NCBI RefSeq assembly: GCF_003351745.1 | Contig: NZ_CP031222.1 | Span: 602,207 to 666,206, forward strand | Reading direction: 5' to 3' | Origin: Aquirhabdus parva | Lineage (GTDB): Bacteria > Pseudomonadota > Gammaproteobacteria > Pseudomonadales > Moraxellaceae | Length of the DNA stretch: 64,000 nt | Shown here: piece after piece, positions 8,760 through 18,815 of the stretch | How the letters are laid out: every line of letters begins with the position of its first letter | Position numbering within the stretch: position 1 is the first letter of the stretch | The notes under the pieces: generated by a model | Database searches by the model: none | The model's input: the letters and a program-made list of their open reading frames with translations, nothing else | Told to the model about the DNA's origin: nothing | Program-made: the position numbers and the translations under genes

Positions 8760-10577
8760 ATGCACAATGACGTGCTGAGTAGGTGTTGTTCTGGTGCCCT
8801 GTTATTGTGCAAGTGGCTGCTGACTATTGTGTTCAGTATCCCTTTCATCTCTGAAAAGACCTCTGCAGGCACTAATCCTGCTGATCCTGCCAAAGTCGTT
8901 CGGGTTGCATTTGAGGCAGCTGACGATGGCTTTGATCCGGTGCGTACAGCCAATGCTTATTCAAATTGGGTGATCAATGGGATTATTGAACCTTTGATGA
9001 CTTATGATTATTTGGCTCGTCCCGCGAAGCTGATTCCAAACACGATTGAGTCAATGCCCGAAATCCTAGAGGAGGGCAGAGTCTATGTTTTTCATCTTAA
9101 AAAGGGTATTTACTTTGCGCCAGATGCGGCGTTTAAAGGAAAGCCGCGTGAGCTGACTGCGCAAGATTATGCCTATACGCTAAAACGTTTTTTAGACCCT
9201 AAAAATCATTCTCCTTCAGCCAATTTTTTGAGTGGCAAGATTGTCGGTATGGATGAGTTGGTCGCACAGGCGAATGCTACGGGGCGTTTCAATTACGATG
9301 CTAAAGTCGCTGGTTTACAGACGCCTGATCCCTACACCTTGCGGGTAACGTTGAAGCAAGCGGATTATAACTTCCTATCCATTCTGGCCTATAGTGCATT
9401 CGGTGCTGTTGCGCGAGAAGTGATTGAAACCTACGATGGACAGACGCAAAGTCATCCAGTTGGAACAGGGGCATATATGCTGCAAAAGTATATGCCACAT
9501 AGCAAAGTCATTTTGGTCGCAAACCCCAATTTTAGAGGTTATGTCTGGGATTTTAAGTCGTCAGGAAGTTTGGAGGATGATCAAATCGTCCGAGACATGA
9601 AAGGCAAAAAAATGCCACAAATTGGGCGTGTTGAAATCAATATTTTGGAAGAAGAGCAATCTCGATGGCTTGCATTTCAGAGTAAACAACTTGATTTTGA
9701 TAAGCTGCCACAAACGGTTGCGCCTACCGTACTGAGTGGTGACAGACTAAAACCTGAGTTTATTAAGCAAGATATCCACTTATATCGACAAGTCGAGCCA
9801 TCATTAACTTACACGTTTTTGAACTATAAAGATCCCATCATTGGTGGCAATAGCCTAGAGAAAATTGCGCTTAGGCGTGCAATTATCATGTCATATAGCG
9901 TCGATCAAGAAGTTTCAAAAATGCGCATGGGGCAGGCTGTTAAATCTGAAATGATTATTCCACAAGGGGTTGAGGGGTTTGACCCGACCTATCGCAGCAG
10001 TGTGGGTTATGATCCAGAACTTGCGAATAAACTGTTGGATCATTTCGGCTATAAACGTGGCACGGATGGTTATCGAACGCTGCCAGATGGCAAGCCGCTT
10101 GTCCTTAAATTTGCGGTGGCTTCAGGCACAGATAAGATGATTCAGTCTGAGATTTGGAAGCGTGGACTGGACAGCATTGGTATTCAATCCAGTTTTGCGG
10201 TGAGCAACTTTGCAGATAATTTGAAAGCCGCAACGTTGTGCCAGCTTATGATCTCTCCGAGTAGCTGGAGTGCAGATTTTCCTGAAGGCGAGAACTTTGT
10301 CCAGTTACTCTATGGCCCGAATGCCCATCAGAGCAATCATGCCTGTTACGCCTCTGCAGCATTTGATGCATTGTATGAAAAAGCAATTGCGCTACCGACA
10401 GGAAGCGCGCGCCAGCCTTTGTATATCCAAATGAATAGACAATTAGAGGCGGATAGTGTGTGGTCGGTCGGCGTATCTCCTGTACGCAATTGGCTGATTC
10501 GGCCATGGGTAAAAGGCTTTAAAAAGCACCCTATTTTACGTGCGGATTGGCAATATTTGGATATTGCGCCGCATTGA
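8760..10577 (+). CDS. ABC transporter periplasmic substrate-binding protein, family 5 (first copy)
   Basis: 605 residues. An N-terminal hydrophobic segment acts as the export signal, then ADPAKVVRVAFEAADDGFDPV, GIIEPLMTYDYLARPAKLIPNT and the SBP family 5 pattern YVFHLKKGIYFAPD, where charged residues follow the strand. The family binds peptides, nickel or opines for ABC import. AGGGGAATGTAA precedes the ATG. It is strongly similar throughout to the next gene, so the pair is a tandem duplication that probably widens substrate range. The ligand cannot be read from the sequence. Confidence 0.92.
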   Translation: MHNDVLSRCCSGALLLCKWLLTIVFSIPFISEKTSAGTNPADPAKVVRVAFEAADDGFDPVRTANAYSNWVINGIIEPLMTYDYLARPAKLIPNTIESMPEILEEGRVYVFHLKKGIYFAPDAAFKGKPRELTAQDYAYTLKRFLDPKNHSPSANFLSGKIVGMDELVAQANATGRFNYDAKVAGLQTPDPYTLRVTLKQADYNFLSILAYSAFGAVAREVIETYDGQTQSHPVGTGAYMLQKYMPHSKVILVANPNFRGYVWDFKSSGSLEDDQIVRDMKGKKMPQIGRVEINILEEEQSRWLAFQSKQLDFDKLPQTVAPTVLSGDRLKPEFIKQDIHLYRQVEPSLTYTFLNYKDPIIGGNSLEKIALRRAIIMSYSVDQEVSKMRMGQAVKSEMIIPQGVEGFDPTYRSSVGYDPELANKLLDHFGYKRGTDGYRTLPDGKPLVLKFAVASGTDKMIQSEIWKRGLDSIGIQSSFAVSNFADNLKAATLCQLMISPSSWSADFPEGENFVQLLYGPNAHQSNHACYASAAFDALYEKAIALPTGSARQPLYIQMNRQLEADSVWSVGVSPVRNWLIRPWVKGFKKHPILRADWQYLDIAPH

Positions 10578-10745
10578 GATTAAGAAAACCCGAGTGGAAT
10601 ACAAAAACGCTACTTGGGGTGAATGATTTTGGCACAAATGTAGCATTCAGGCTGCATGCGTTGAAGCTTCAGTACAAGGCTGAGTTTGCCCGTTTCGGCG
10701 AGTTCGGTTCTGGTATAGCAAGGTTAATTGAGGAGTAGGATTCAG

Positions 10746-12548
10746 TTGAATTCAGTTTTGTTTAAAAAAATGCTGTTGGCTGGTTTGGTGTGTGGATTGT
10801 CAGTGCAAAGTGCTGTTGCGGAAAAACCGACGAATCCAGCCGATCCGGCAAAAGTACTGCGCTTTGTCTTTATTGCGGCTGAAACGGGATATGACCCGGC
10901 CGTGGTGAATGACTTGTATTCCTCCCATGTGGTATATGCAATCAATGAAGGGCTGTTTACCTACGATTATCTTGCACGACCTGCAAAGCTGGTTCCTCGT
11001 ACTGCTGAAGCGTTGCCAGAAGTCACTGATGGCGGGCGGACGTATACCATCCGCCTAAAAAAAGGCATTTATTTCACGCCTGATCCTGCATTTGGTGGCA
11101 AGAAGCGTGAATTGACTATGGCTGATTATGTCTATTCCTATGAGCGCTTGCTGGATCCTAAAATCCATTCGCCGAACGGCTGGATGTTCGAAGGCAAAAT
11201 CAAAGGCATGGATCAGTTGATTGCTGATGCCAAGAAAACCGGCAAATTTGATTATGACCGTAAAGTCGAAGGCTTTGAGCTGATTGATCGATATACCCTA
11301 CGGATTCATCTTACCAAACCCGATTTTAATCTCGGGATGATTCTTGCGCATCAACCCGCAGGTGCAGTTGCTCGTGAAGTGATTGAGAAATATGCGGATG
11401 GGTCTGGCTGGGTGATGAGTCATCCCGTTGGCACGGGTGCCTATCAACTTGAGAAGTGGGTGCCTGGATCACGTACAACACTGGTTGCCAATCCGCAATA
11501 TCGTGGCTATATCTGGGACTTTAAAGCAGGTACTGATCCTGAGGATCAAAAGATTGTCGCCCAAATGAAGGGTAAGCATATGCCGCAGATTGGTCGTGTC
11601 GAAATTTACGACATGATCGAAGATCAATCGCGCTGGTTGGCTTTTCAAAATGATGAAGTGGATCAGTTCCAGTTAGAAGGTCCGCTGGTGCCGCAGGCTC
11701 TTGAGAATGGCAAGTTAAAGCCAGAACTTGTTAAAAAAGGGGTGCAACTGTCGAGGATCGTCGATCCCGAACAGAGTGACTATTATTGGAATATGAAAGA
11801 TCCCATCGTTGGTGGACTGACCAAAGACAAAATTGCACTCCGCCGTGCAATAGGCATGGCACATGACGTCAAACAGGAAATTCAAGTCGTATGGAATGGG
11901 GATGCTGTTCCTTTGGAATATCCGATTCCTCCAGGTGTAGTGGGGTATGACCCGAACTATAAGAGTAGTATCCAGTACGATCCTGATGCGGCAAATCTGT
12001 TGCTCGATAAATATGGTTATAAAATCGGTCCAGATGGCTGGCGAACACTCCCCGATGGTAAGCCATTGGTTATCCACTATTCCGTGCGGGCTGGCTCGGC
12101 AAGTCAAGAGCAGTCTGAAATGTGGAAAAAGACCTATGATAAAATTCATATCCATATGATCGGTGATGTCAAACCTTTCCCAGAAATTTTAAAAGCCGAA
12201 AAACAATGTAAATTGCAAAGCCGTACTAATCCTTGGTTTGCGGATTATCCTGATGGCGACAATTTTATGCAGTTATTTTACGGTCCGAATACTTATGCGA
12301 CCAATAATGGCTGCTCCATCATTCCTGAATACGACAAGCTCTATGAGCAAAGCCAGCAGATGCCTGCGGGTCCAGAGCGGGATGTGCTTTATCATAAAAT
12401 GGCTCGCATTCTCGAAGTCTATATGCCTTATCGAATGGGTTATGCCCGTTATCGCAATATGCTCTCTCAGCCTCGTGTTATGGGTTATAAAAAACACCCC
12501 GTCGTCCATGGCGAATGGGAGTTTATGGATATTGATAAAACCAAGTAA
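10746..12548 (+). CDS. ABC transporter periplasmic substrate-binding protein, family 5 (second copy)
   Basis: About 600 residues. The TTG at 10746 is preferred because GGAGTAGGA lies just upstream and because it gives a clean signal peptide (NSVLFKKMLLAGLVCGLSVQ, cut after AVA). A TTG at 10728 is the alternative. It is paralogous to the preceding gene: both have NPADPAKV, TYDYLARPAKL and the G-Y-DP repeat near residue 410. The two copies share one permease/ATPase set, so they may present different ligands to the same transporter. Confidence 0.9.
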   Translation: MNSVLFKKMLLAGLVCGLSVQSAVAEKPTNPADPAKVLRFVFIAAETGYDPAVVNDLYSSHVVYAINEGLFTYDYLARPAKLVPRTAEALPEVTDGGRTYTIRLKKGIYFTPDPAFGGKKRELTMADYVYSYERLLDPKIHSPNGWMFEGKIKGMDQLIADAKKTGKFDYDRKVEGFELIDRYTLRIHLTKPDFNLGMILAHQPAGAVAREVIEKYADGSGWVMSHPVGTGAYQLEKWVPGSRTTLVANPQYRGYIWDFKAGTDPEDQKIVAQMKGKHMPQIGRVEIYDMIEDQSRWLAFQNDEVDQFQLEGPLVPQALENGKLKPELVKKGVQLSRIVDPEQSDYYWNMKDPIVGGLTKDKIALRRAIGMAHDVKQEIQVVWNGDAVPLEYPIPPGVVGYDPNYKSSIQYDPDAANLLLDKYGYKIGPDGWRTLPDGKPLVIHYSVRAGSASQEQSEMWKKTYDKIHIHMIGDVKPFPEILKAEKQCKLQSRTNPWFADYPDGDNFMQLFYGPNTYATNNGCSIIPEYDKLYEQSQQMPAGPERDVLYHKMARILEVYMPYRMGYARYRNMLSQPRVMGYKKHPVVHGEWEFMDIDKTK

Positions 12549-12615
12549 GCCGAGCTAGCGCTTGGCTGTCCTTTTATCATCATCGTACTGAAATGAATTT
12601 ATTGATAGGAAATGT

Positions 12616-12762
12616 ATGAAACCATCATCATTTTTCTTGCCACCCCAGACACCGTTACTCACGGCGTCGATCGGGTTGGCATTTGCAAACGATCCGCAAG
12701 ATGCGCACAGATCTTACCCATGCAAGGATTTGCACCACATGAATAACAAGGACGTCACATGA
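12616..12762 (+). CDS. Small ORF overlapping the permease start (possible leader)
   Basis: 48 codons from an ATG with TAGGAAAT upstream. Its TGA stop overlaps the permease ATG as ATGA, the geometry of translational coupling. The predicted peptide has a short hydrophobic stretch and no recognisable domain. An ATG at 12612 opens a second, shorter frame, so this could be a degenerate spacer rather than a gene. Confidence 0.35.
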   Translation: MKPSSFFLPPQTPLLTASIGLAFANDPQDAHRSYPCKDLHHMNNKDVT

Positions 12763-13697
12763 CCGTTTATATTTTACGCCGCTTGGGGCAAATGATTCCG
12801 ACCATGCTTGGTGTGATCGTGTTGATCTTCTTTCTGTTTAACTGGGTGGGCGGAGACCCCGCGTATATCCTTGCAGGCAAGATGCCCAATCCGGACATGA
12901 TTGCCAACATTCGTAAACAATTAGGAATTGATCAGCCGTACTATGTGCAGTTGTGGATTTTTATTAAGCAAATTCTGACCTTTAATTTTGGTGCGAGTTG
13001 GAGTACGGGCGAGTCGGTATCTCATATTATTTTGACCCGTCTAGGACCGTCACTTACGATTCTGATTCCGTTGACCATTCTCCAAACGCTGATTGCTGTT
13101 GCGTTAGCACTTGCGATTGCATTTGTACGCGGTTCCTTAACCGATCGTATGGTGATGATTGCTTGTACAGTAGGTATGTCGATCAGTATTCTGGTTTATA
13201 TTATTTTGTTCCAATATTGGTTTGCGTATAAGTGGAGCTTGTTCCCTGTGCAAGGTTGGGGCGATAACTTTACTCAGAATTTATTCCATTATTCATTACT
13301 GCCGATTTTAATCATGTTGGTGGTGAGTATTGCGCCAAGCCTGCGTTTGTACCGCACGTTCGTACTCGACGAAATTAATCAGGATTATGTACGCACCGCA
13401 CGTGCCAAAGGCATGGGGGAGAGACGTATTCTATGGGTTCATGTCCTGCGTAATGCTGCAATACCGATCATCACGGATGTCATGTCTAACTTGCCTGCAT
13501 TGCTTATCGGTGCATTTTTGATTGAGCGCTTCTTCGGTATTCCCGGCATTGGGCGTGAAGTGATTTTGGCGGTGGAGCGCAGTGATTTTCCGGTTATTAA
13601 AGCGATTACTGTGTATGTGGCTGCAGCGACGATGATTTTTAATTTGTTGACCGACTTGATGTATCAAGCCGTCGATCCACGTGTACAACTGAAGTAA
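12759..13697 (+). CDS. Peptide-type ABC transporter permease (DppB/OppB family)
   Basis: 312 residues. N-terminal MTVYILRRLGQMIPTMLGVIVLIFFLF is typical of DppB-type permeases, followed by further membrane helices and the BPD_transp_1 EAA loop (DYVRTARAKGMGERRILWVHVLRNAAIP). The end GREVILAVERSDFPVIKAITVYVAA and DPRVQLK are family hallmarks. It forms the inner-membrane channel with the next gene, 11 bp downstream. Confidence 0.94.
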   Translation: MTVYILRRLGQMIPTMLGVIVLIFFLFNWVGGDPAYILAGKMPNPDMIANIRKQLGIDQPYYVQLWIFIKQILTFNFGASWSTGESVSHIILTRLGPSLTILIPLTILQTLIAVALALAIAFVRGSLTDRMVMIACTVGMSISILVYIILFQYWFAYKWSLFPVQGWGDNFTQNLFHYSLLPILIMLVVSIAPSLRLYRTFVLDEINQDYVRTARAKGMGERRILWVHVLRNAAIPIITDVMSNLPALLIGAFLIERFFGIPGIGREVILAVERSDFPVIKAITVYVAAATMIFNLLTDLMYQAVDPRVQLK

Positions 13698-13708
13698 GGG
13701 AGAAGGAT

Positions 13709-14869
13709 ATGACTCATTCAAATCCCGTTGTCACGGCCTCATCAAATTCATCGACTCCAGTGACTCATGCGGTATCCCGTGGCCTTTGGGCTTTAGCATG
13801 GCGGCGATTGCGTGCTGATCGCGTGGCGATGGTCTCTTTGACCATCGTTGTTGCCTATTTAATCATGTTGATCCTCTCGGTAACAGGCGTGATTGCCAAA
13901 AACTGGGATCAGGAAGTGGGTGTGAATTACGCACCTCCAACCTTTATCGGCGCAGCTAAAGAAGATATCACTGAGTCCAGTGAAGCCAAACCTGCTGCAG
14001 CACTCCCTGAAAATCCTGTGGACCCTCTATCTGGCGTTCTTAAAGATCTACGAGGTAAGGATAGTGCAGCATCTGCGGTAACGCCTGAAGTCTTTAATGA
14101 TTACGGCATCAAAGATCCTCTACAAGCTGATATGGATGAAATCCGTGCCAAGCTTGCAACGGAAGGTAAAAAGATCGCTATTGTACGTAAGGAAACTCTC
14201 CCGTTCGGTGCGGATAAGTGGGGCCACGATATCGTTGATAAGACCATCAAAGGGTCTGAAACCTCTATTGTGGTGGGTCTGATTGCTGCCTTATTGGCTG
14301 TTGCATTGGGTACGCTATTTGGCGCGATTTCTGGCTACTTTGGTGGGCGTGTCGATGCTGCACTGGAGTGGTTTTATAACGTCTTTACCTCGATTCCCTA
14401 CCTGTTATTGATTCTTGCGGTTGCGGCTGTTTTGCAACAAAAAGGGATTTTATCGATTGTACTGATCTTGGCCTTGACGGGCTGGACGGGGACCTATCGT
14501 TTGATTCGTGCTGAATATATGAAGCATAAAACGCGTGAGTACGTGCTTGCTGCCGATGCGATTGGTGCGAGTCACTTGAGTAAAATGTTTAGTCATATTT
14601 TCCCCAATGTCAGTCATGTGGCGTTGGTTCAGATGTCGATCTTGGTGGTGAGTTTTATTAAGTCTGAGGTCATTTTGAGTTTCTTGGGTTTTGGCGTTCC
14701 TGTTGGTGTGGTGTCCTGGGGCAGCATGTTGAATGAGGCGCAGAACGAATTAATTCTCGGTAAGTGGTGGCAGTTGACTGCAGCAAGTGTGGCGATGGCG
14801 GTGTTGGTGACAGCATTCTCTCTCTTCACCGATGCGCTGCGCGATGCGCTTGATCCTAAATTGAAATAA
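13709..14869 (+). CDS. Peptide-type ABC transporter permease (DppC/OppC family) with long periplasmic insert
   Basis: 386 residues. The first helix (VSLTIVVAYLIMLILSVTGV) is followed by an unusually long Ala/Pro/Asp-rich periplasmic segment of about 110 residues before FGADKWGHDIVDKTIKGSETSIVVGL, where the usual DppC core begins. The EAA loop (YVLAADAIGASHLSKMFSHIFPN) and the DALRDALDPKLK end are standard. Usual DppC proteins are about 300 residues. The insert may contact the large binding proteins. Confidence 0.92.
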   Translation: MTHSNPVVTASSNSSTPVTHAVSRGLWALAWRRLRADRVAMVSLTIVVAYLIMLILSVTGVIAKNWDQEVGVNYAPPTFIGAAKEDITESSEAKPAAALPENPVDPLSGVLKDLRGKDSAASAVTPEVFNDYGIKDPLQADMDEIRAKLATEGKKIAIVRKETLPFGADKWGHDIVDKTIKGSETSIVVGLIAALLAVALGTLFGAISGYFGGRVDAALEWFYNVFTSIPYLLLILAVAAVLQQKGILSIVLILALTGWTGTYRLIRAEYMKHKTREYVLAADAIGASHLSKMFSHIFPNVSHVALVQMSILVVSFIKSEVILSFLGFGVPVGVVSWGSMLNEAQNELILGKWWQLTAASVAMAVLVTAFSLFTDALRDALDPKLK

Positions 14870-14913
14870 TTCAACCTAGCCAAAAATCTAGCCAAAATTG
14901 AAGAGAGACCATC

Positions 14914-16644
14914 ATGAATCCTTTAGATCAATCACAGCAAGAACAAGCGCCTTTACTCCGAGTCCGTGATCTTCGGGTCAGTTTCCGTGTAGATAAAAAG
15001 ACTTTTATCGAAACGGTCAAAGGAGTAACGTTTGATATTCCGTATAACACCACGGTTGCACTCGTGGGTGAGTCAGGAAGTGGTAAGTCGGTTAGTTCGC
15101 TGGCAGTCATGGGGTTGCTCCCGCCAGATAATGCCAAAATCGCTGAAACCAGCCATTTGGAGTTTGAAGGCAAAGACCTGCTAAAAATGTCCATTGCTGA
15201 ACGACGCAAAATGTGTGGCAAAGACATCGCCATGATTTTCCAAGAACCGATGACATCCCTGAATCCCGTTTTCACAGTGGGTTTTCAGATTGAAGAGGTC
15301 TTGCGTTTGCATATGGGCATGACGGGTAAACAAGCCCGTGCCCGTGCCATTGCCTTGCTGGAAGAAGTCGGTATTCCATCCCCTGCAACCAAGATTGATG
15401 CTTATCCCAGTCAGATGTCTGGTGGGCAGCAGCAGCGTGTCATGATTGCCATGGCAATCGCCTGTGAACCAAAACTTTTGATCGCAGATGAGCCAACAAC
15501 TGCACTGGATGTGACGATTCAAAAGCAAATTGTCGATCTGATCGAAGCCTTGCGCGTGAAGCATAAAATGTCAGTGCTGTTTATTACCCATGATCTTGCC
15601 TTGGTCGGTGAGATTGCCGATCAGGTGATCGTGATGCGTCATGGGGTGATCCGTGAGCAGGGCAGTGCACGTCAGATTCTAGAGTCTCCGCAGGATGGCT
15701 ATACCAAAGCACTACTGCGTTGTCGCCCGACTTTGGATACGCGTCCTTGGCGTCTGCCTGTGATCAGCGACTTCATCAACGATGCGTGTGAAGAAAATAC
15801 AGCGCACTTGGCTCTGGCAGATAAGCAGCGCACGCGGGGGTTGACCGGTGATGAAAACATTATTTTGGATGTACAGAACCTAAGCAAGAGCTTCTATACC
15901 CGTGAGGGATTCTTCGGTCAAAAAGAATTCAAAGCGGTAAGTGATGTCTCGTTCAAACTTGCGCGTGGTAAAACCTTAGGCGTTGTGGGCGAGTCAGGCT
16001 CAGGTAAAACGACCGTGGGCCTGACGTTGATGCGCTTGCATCAAGCGACGGGTGGGCAGGCTTTATTCGAAGGTCGCGATATTATTGGGATGTCTAATCA
16101 AGAATTTAATGATTACAAACGCCGTATCCAGATCATTTTTCAAAACCCTTATGCTTCACTCAATCCACGCTTTACGATAGGTCAGATTTTGCTGGAGCCG
16201 ATGCGAATTCACCATATTGGTCGTAATGATGAGCGTCGGACCGAACTGGCTATGCAGTTATTGGAAAGAGTAGGTTTGCCGACAGCGGCGTTTTATCGTT
16301 ACCCGCATGAGTTTTCTGGTGGTCAGCGTCAACGTATCGCGATTGCTCGCTGTTTAACCTTGAAGCCTGAGGTTTTGATTTGTGATGAGTCGGTCTCGGC
16401 GCTGGATGTATCGGTACAGGCGCAAGTATTGAATCTGCTGCAAGATTTGCAAGACGAGTTTGGCATGAGCTATATCTTTATTTCCCATGATCTATCGGTA
16501 GTAAAATACATTGCCGATCAGGTAATGGTGATGAATCATGGCAAAATGGTCGAACTCGCAAACTCGGATGAGCTCTATCACAATCCGCAGCATGCCTATA
16601 CCAAGCAATTACTTAGTGCAATTCCTAAGGGTTTACAGCACTAA
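14914..16644 (+). CDS. Fused ABC transporter ATPase (DppD-DppF type, two nucleotide-binding domains)
   Basis: 576 residues with two complete ATPase halves. First half: Walker A GESGSGKS (~52-59), signature SGGQQQR, Walker [13 protein letters not shown]. Second half: GESGSGKT (~355-362), [19 protein letters not shown]. Each half ends with the oligopeptide-transporter C-terminal region (Y.KALL, YTKQLL). A single fused protein in place of DppD plus DppF is also seen in YejF-type importers. It is the last gene of the importer operon; a terminator follows. Confidence 0.95.
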   Translation: MNPLDQSQQEQAPLLRVRDLRVSFRVDKKTFIETVKGVTFDIPYNTTVALVGESGSGKSVSSLAVMGLLPPDNAKIAETSHLEFEGKDLLKMSIAERRKMCGKDIAMIFQEPMTSLNPVFTVGFQIEEVLRLHMGMTGKQARARAIALLEEVGIPSPATKIDAYPSQMSGGQQQRVMIAMAIACEPKLLIADEPTTALDVTIQKQIVDLIEALRVKHKMSVLFITHDLALVGEIADQVIVMRHGVIREQGSARQILESPQDGYTKALLRCRPTLDTRPWRLPVISDFINDACEENTAHLALADKQRTRGLTGDENIILDVQNLSKSFYTREGFFGQKEFKAVSDVSFKLARGKTLGVVGESGSGKTTVGLTLMRLHQATGGQALFEGRDIIGMSNQEFNDYKRRIQIIFQNPYASLNPRFTIGQILLEPMRIHHIGRNDERRTELAMQLLERVGLPTAAFYRYPHEFSGGQRQRIAIARCLTLKPEVLICDESVSALDVSVQAQVLNLLQDLQDEFGMSYIFISHDLSVVKYIADQVMVMNHGKMVELANSDELYHNPQHAYTKQLLSAIPKGLQH

Positions 16645-16669
16645 AATTATAGGGTTGTGCATTCACTTA

Positions 16670-16700
16670 AAAAGGGACAAGTTTTTGTCCCTTTTAGTTT
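16670..16700 (+). terminator. Terminator of the ABC importer operon
   Basis: 11-bp perfect stem AAAAGGGACAA / TTGTCCCTTTT with a short loop, followed by a T-rich tail. It argues against an upstream start for the next gene. Confidence 0.85.
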
Positions 16701-16737
16701 TGTCCTTTTATTGTCCGGATGTTTGATAGGAGATGAT

Positions 16738-17250
16738 GTGTTGGGCGCGATTAAAACGGAAAGACTAATTCTACGGGAAATGAATACAGATGATGCTGCC
16801 TTCATTTTAGCCTTAATGAATGAACCGGGATGGCTGGAATTCATCGGCAATACTACAGTGAAGACCTTGGAAGATGCCAAAAATCATATCTTAAATCGAC
16901 TGACATCCAGAGTCGAAGGGATGGGTTTTCGAGTTGTGACGTTAAAAGAAAGCCATATTCCTGTGGGTGTTTGCGGCTTGATTCAGCGTGACTTTTTACA
17001 GGCGCCAGATATTGGCTATGCCTTTTCAGAGGCATACTGGCATCAGGGATATGCATTTGAAGCGGCTTTAGCAATGCTTCATTATGGGCGAGATCAACTT
17101 CATTTTAAGCGTATCCTTGCCATCACCGATAGGGGTAATCAGCGCTCAGAAAAATTACTGGCGAAGCTGGGATTAACCTTTGATTCTACAGTGATTCATC
17201 CGCAAACTGGCGCAGAGCTGAATGTGTTCGGGATAGGTTTTCAACCATAA
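16738..17250 (+). CDS. GNAT family N-acetyltransferase
   Basis: About 170 residues. I start at GTG 16738, just after AGGAG at 16728-16732; the TTG at 16741 is about equally good. An ATG-like frame further upstream would run through the terminator. RimJ/RimL-type pattern: IKTERLILREMNTDDAAFIL, then IGYAFSEAYWHQGYAFEAALAM (acetyl-CoA site), then NQRSEKLLAKLGLTFD. Target unknown. Confidence 0.85.
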   Translation: MLGAIKTERLILREMNTDDAAFILALMNEPGWLEFIGNTTVKTLEDAKNHILNRLTSRVEGMGFRVVTLKESHIPVGVCGLIQRDFLQAPDIGYAFSEAYWHQGYAFEAALAMLHYGRDQLHFKRILAITDRGNQRSEKLLAKLGLTFDSTVIHPQTGAELNVFGIGFQP

Positions 17251-17254
17251 AGAG

Positions 17255-17290
17255 CGCTAGCTGATCTCTAGAGGGGGAAATCAGTTAGCG
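17255..17290. repeat. Inverted repeat between the GNAT gene and the porin gene
   Basis: 11-bp arms CGCTAGCTGAT / ATCAGTTAGCG (one G-T pair) separated by 14 bp, between convergent genes. There is no T run on the plus side, so it may be an imperfect terminator or just a dyad. A weaker dyad (GTCTTCA / TGAAGAC) follows at 17305-17337. Confidence 0.4.
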
Positions 17291-17387
17291 AGCATGAAAG
17301 AAACGTCTTCAATCCTTGAATCTTCATCCATGAAGACTTTAATGTGATCCCGCACTTTTTTTAATATTCGTTGTTTTTAGACTCGGC

Positions 17388-18785
17388 TTAGTATTTATAG
17401 TCCAACTGCAGCCAGAACTTTTCCGTGTCACGATTTCCACCATTTTTGGTGATTGGTAGTAGATCTTTTGCGGAATTATCGGTAGCACCGTAATACGCAT
17501 ATTTCCCGACTAGATTGAACGTTCCTTTTAAAGGGATAGACTTGGGGATATTGAGCGACGAGCTCAACACCAGATCAAACTCATGACCATAATCGCTGGA
17601 ACCTTCCGTACTGCTATACCAGTGGTAGGTTGTTTCAACTTTGATTTTGTTATTCCCGATCAGTGTCGGTATTTTGGCACTGGCACCAATATACAGATCC
17701 GCTAAGCCATAGGCCGGTGTATTCAGGAAAACATCATCATAGCCATTAAATTTATGTTTGGTTCCTAGCGGTGTTTGGAATGCAAACCGCTTTGGTGCAC
17801 CTTTGGCTGATGAGGTCACACTTGAGTCATTACCTAGAACTTCATAACCTGCGGTGAAGTCTAAATCGGGCAGTGCTTTGAATTGTGGCGCGGCGACGGT
17901 TCCTTCAATGAGATAGTAATCCGCACTGTAATGCAGTGGATTTGATCCGTAATCGGTTTGGTACGCATATTCCAGTGCATAACGGAACGGTGCTTTATTG
18001 CCTGTTAGGCGGAGTCCAATTGTCTTATTGGAGTTGGTTCCTGCAAGTGCCGTAGGGGCGACCGAGTATTTGTCTAAATCCAAAAAGTATCCATAAGCAA
18101 CCGCATTCAATAAGGCATCTGGAGCGTATTTGAGCTGAATCAAATGGCTATCGGAATCGTAGCGACCTTTTTGAGCATTATTGTCTGTAGGCTTGATGTC
18201 TTCAGAACCAAAGAATGTATTGATGTGATCGATATAGGCGTAATACAGTCCGAGTTCTTTGGTTGGCTTGATGTTGAGGCTTACAGCATCAAAGGTTTGT
18301 TCATTTTGACGCCATGCCGCACCGCCTATGAAGCGTTGATTGTCAAGGTTAATCCGTTGACGCCCAACAGTGATATCAAACTGGGGACTGTAGGCATATT
18401 TCAAATAAAGCTGATTCAGTTCAATACTTTTAGGGTCAGCGACTGTTGCATAGTTGGTTTCACCATTGCGTGTGCTGTTGAAGTGATCATTGAGTTCTGC
18501 AGTGCCTTCGCCCTCGACCACCCCTGAAAAACCATTCCAAACCCCTGTTTGAAATCCTGGGCGAATGCGCGCTGTCCATGCACTGGCATTTTTAATAGTG
18601 TCCGCAGGCAGTTGTTTATCGATGTTGACACCTTCGTAGCGGAGGCGGCCATCAACCGTGAATTTACCTTTGCTCCAGAGGTCCATCAGGTCACTGTCTG
18701 AGGCTAAAACATGACTACTGGCCAGTGTTGCCAATAGGATGCTGAAAGATAGAAGGCTTTTAGATATGACTTGGGTATCGTTCAT
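17388..18785 (-). CDS. Outer membrane porin, alginate-export (AlgE-like) family
   Basis: 465 residues. A signal peptide ends at VLASDS, then a beta-barrel begins (KFTVDGRLRYEGVN) with alternating strands and ends in an aromatic residue (WLQLDYKY). The ITVGRQRINLDNQRFIGGAAWRQNEQTFDA segment is characteristic of the alginate-export family, whose members carry many small solutes rather than alginate. It lies 106 bp after nrtC on the same strand, so I infer it is the outer-membrane channel of the nitrate uptake locus. The hairpin before it may reduce read-through. Confidence 0.85.
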   Translation of the reverse strand: MNDTQVISKSLLSFSILLATLASSHVLASDSDLMDLWSKGKFTVDGRLRYEGVNIDKQLPADTIKNASAWTARIRPGFQTGVWNGFSGVVEGEGTAELNDHFNSTRNGETNYATVADPKSIELNQLYLKYAYSPQFDITVGRQRINLDNQRFIGGAAWRQNEQTFDAVSLNIKPTKELGLYYAYIDHINTFFGSEDIKPTDNNAQKGRYDSDSHLIQLKYAPDALLNAVAYGYFLDLDKYSVAPTALAGTNSNKTIGLRLTGNKAPFRYALEYAYQTDYGSNPLHYSADYYLIEGTVAAPQFKALPDLDFTAGYEVLGNDSSVTSSAKGAPKRFAFQTPLGTKHKFNGYDDVFLNTPAYGLADLYIGASAKIPTLIGNNKIKVETTYHWYSSTEGSSDYGHEFDLVLSSSLNIPKSIPLKGTFNLVGKYAYYGATDNSAKDLLPITKNGGNRDTEKFWLQLDYKY

Positions 18786-18815
18786 TTTAAGGACTCTTAT
18801 TAAATTTTAGGCGTA

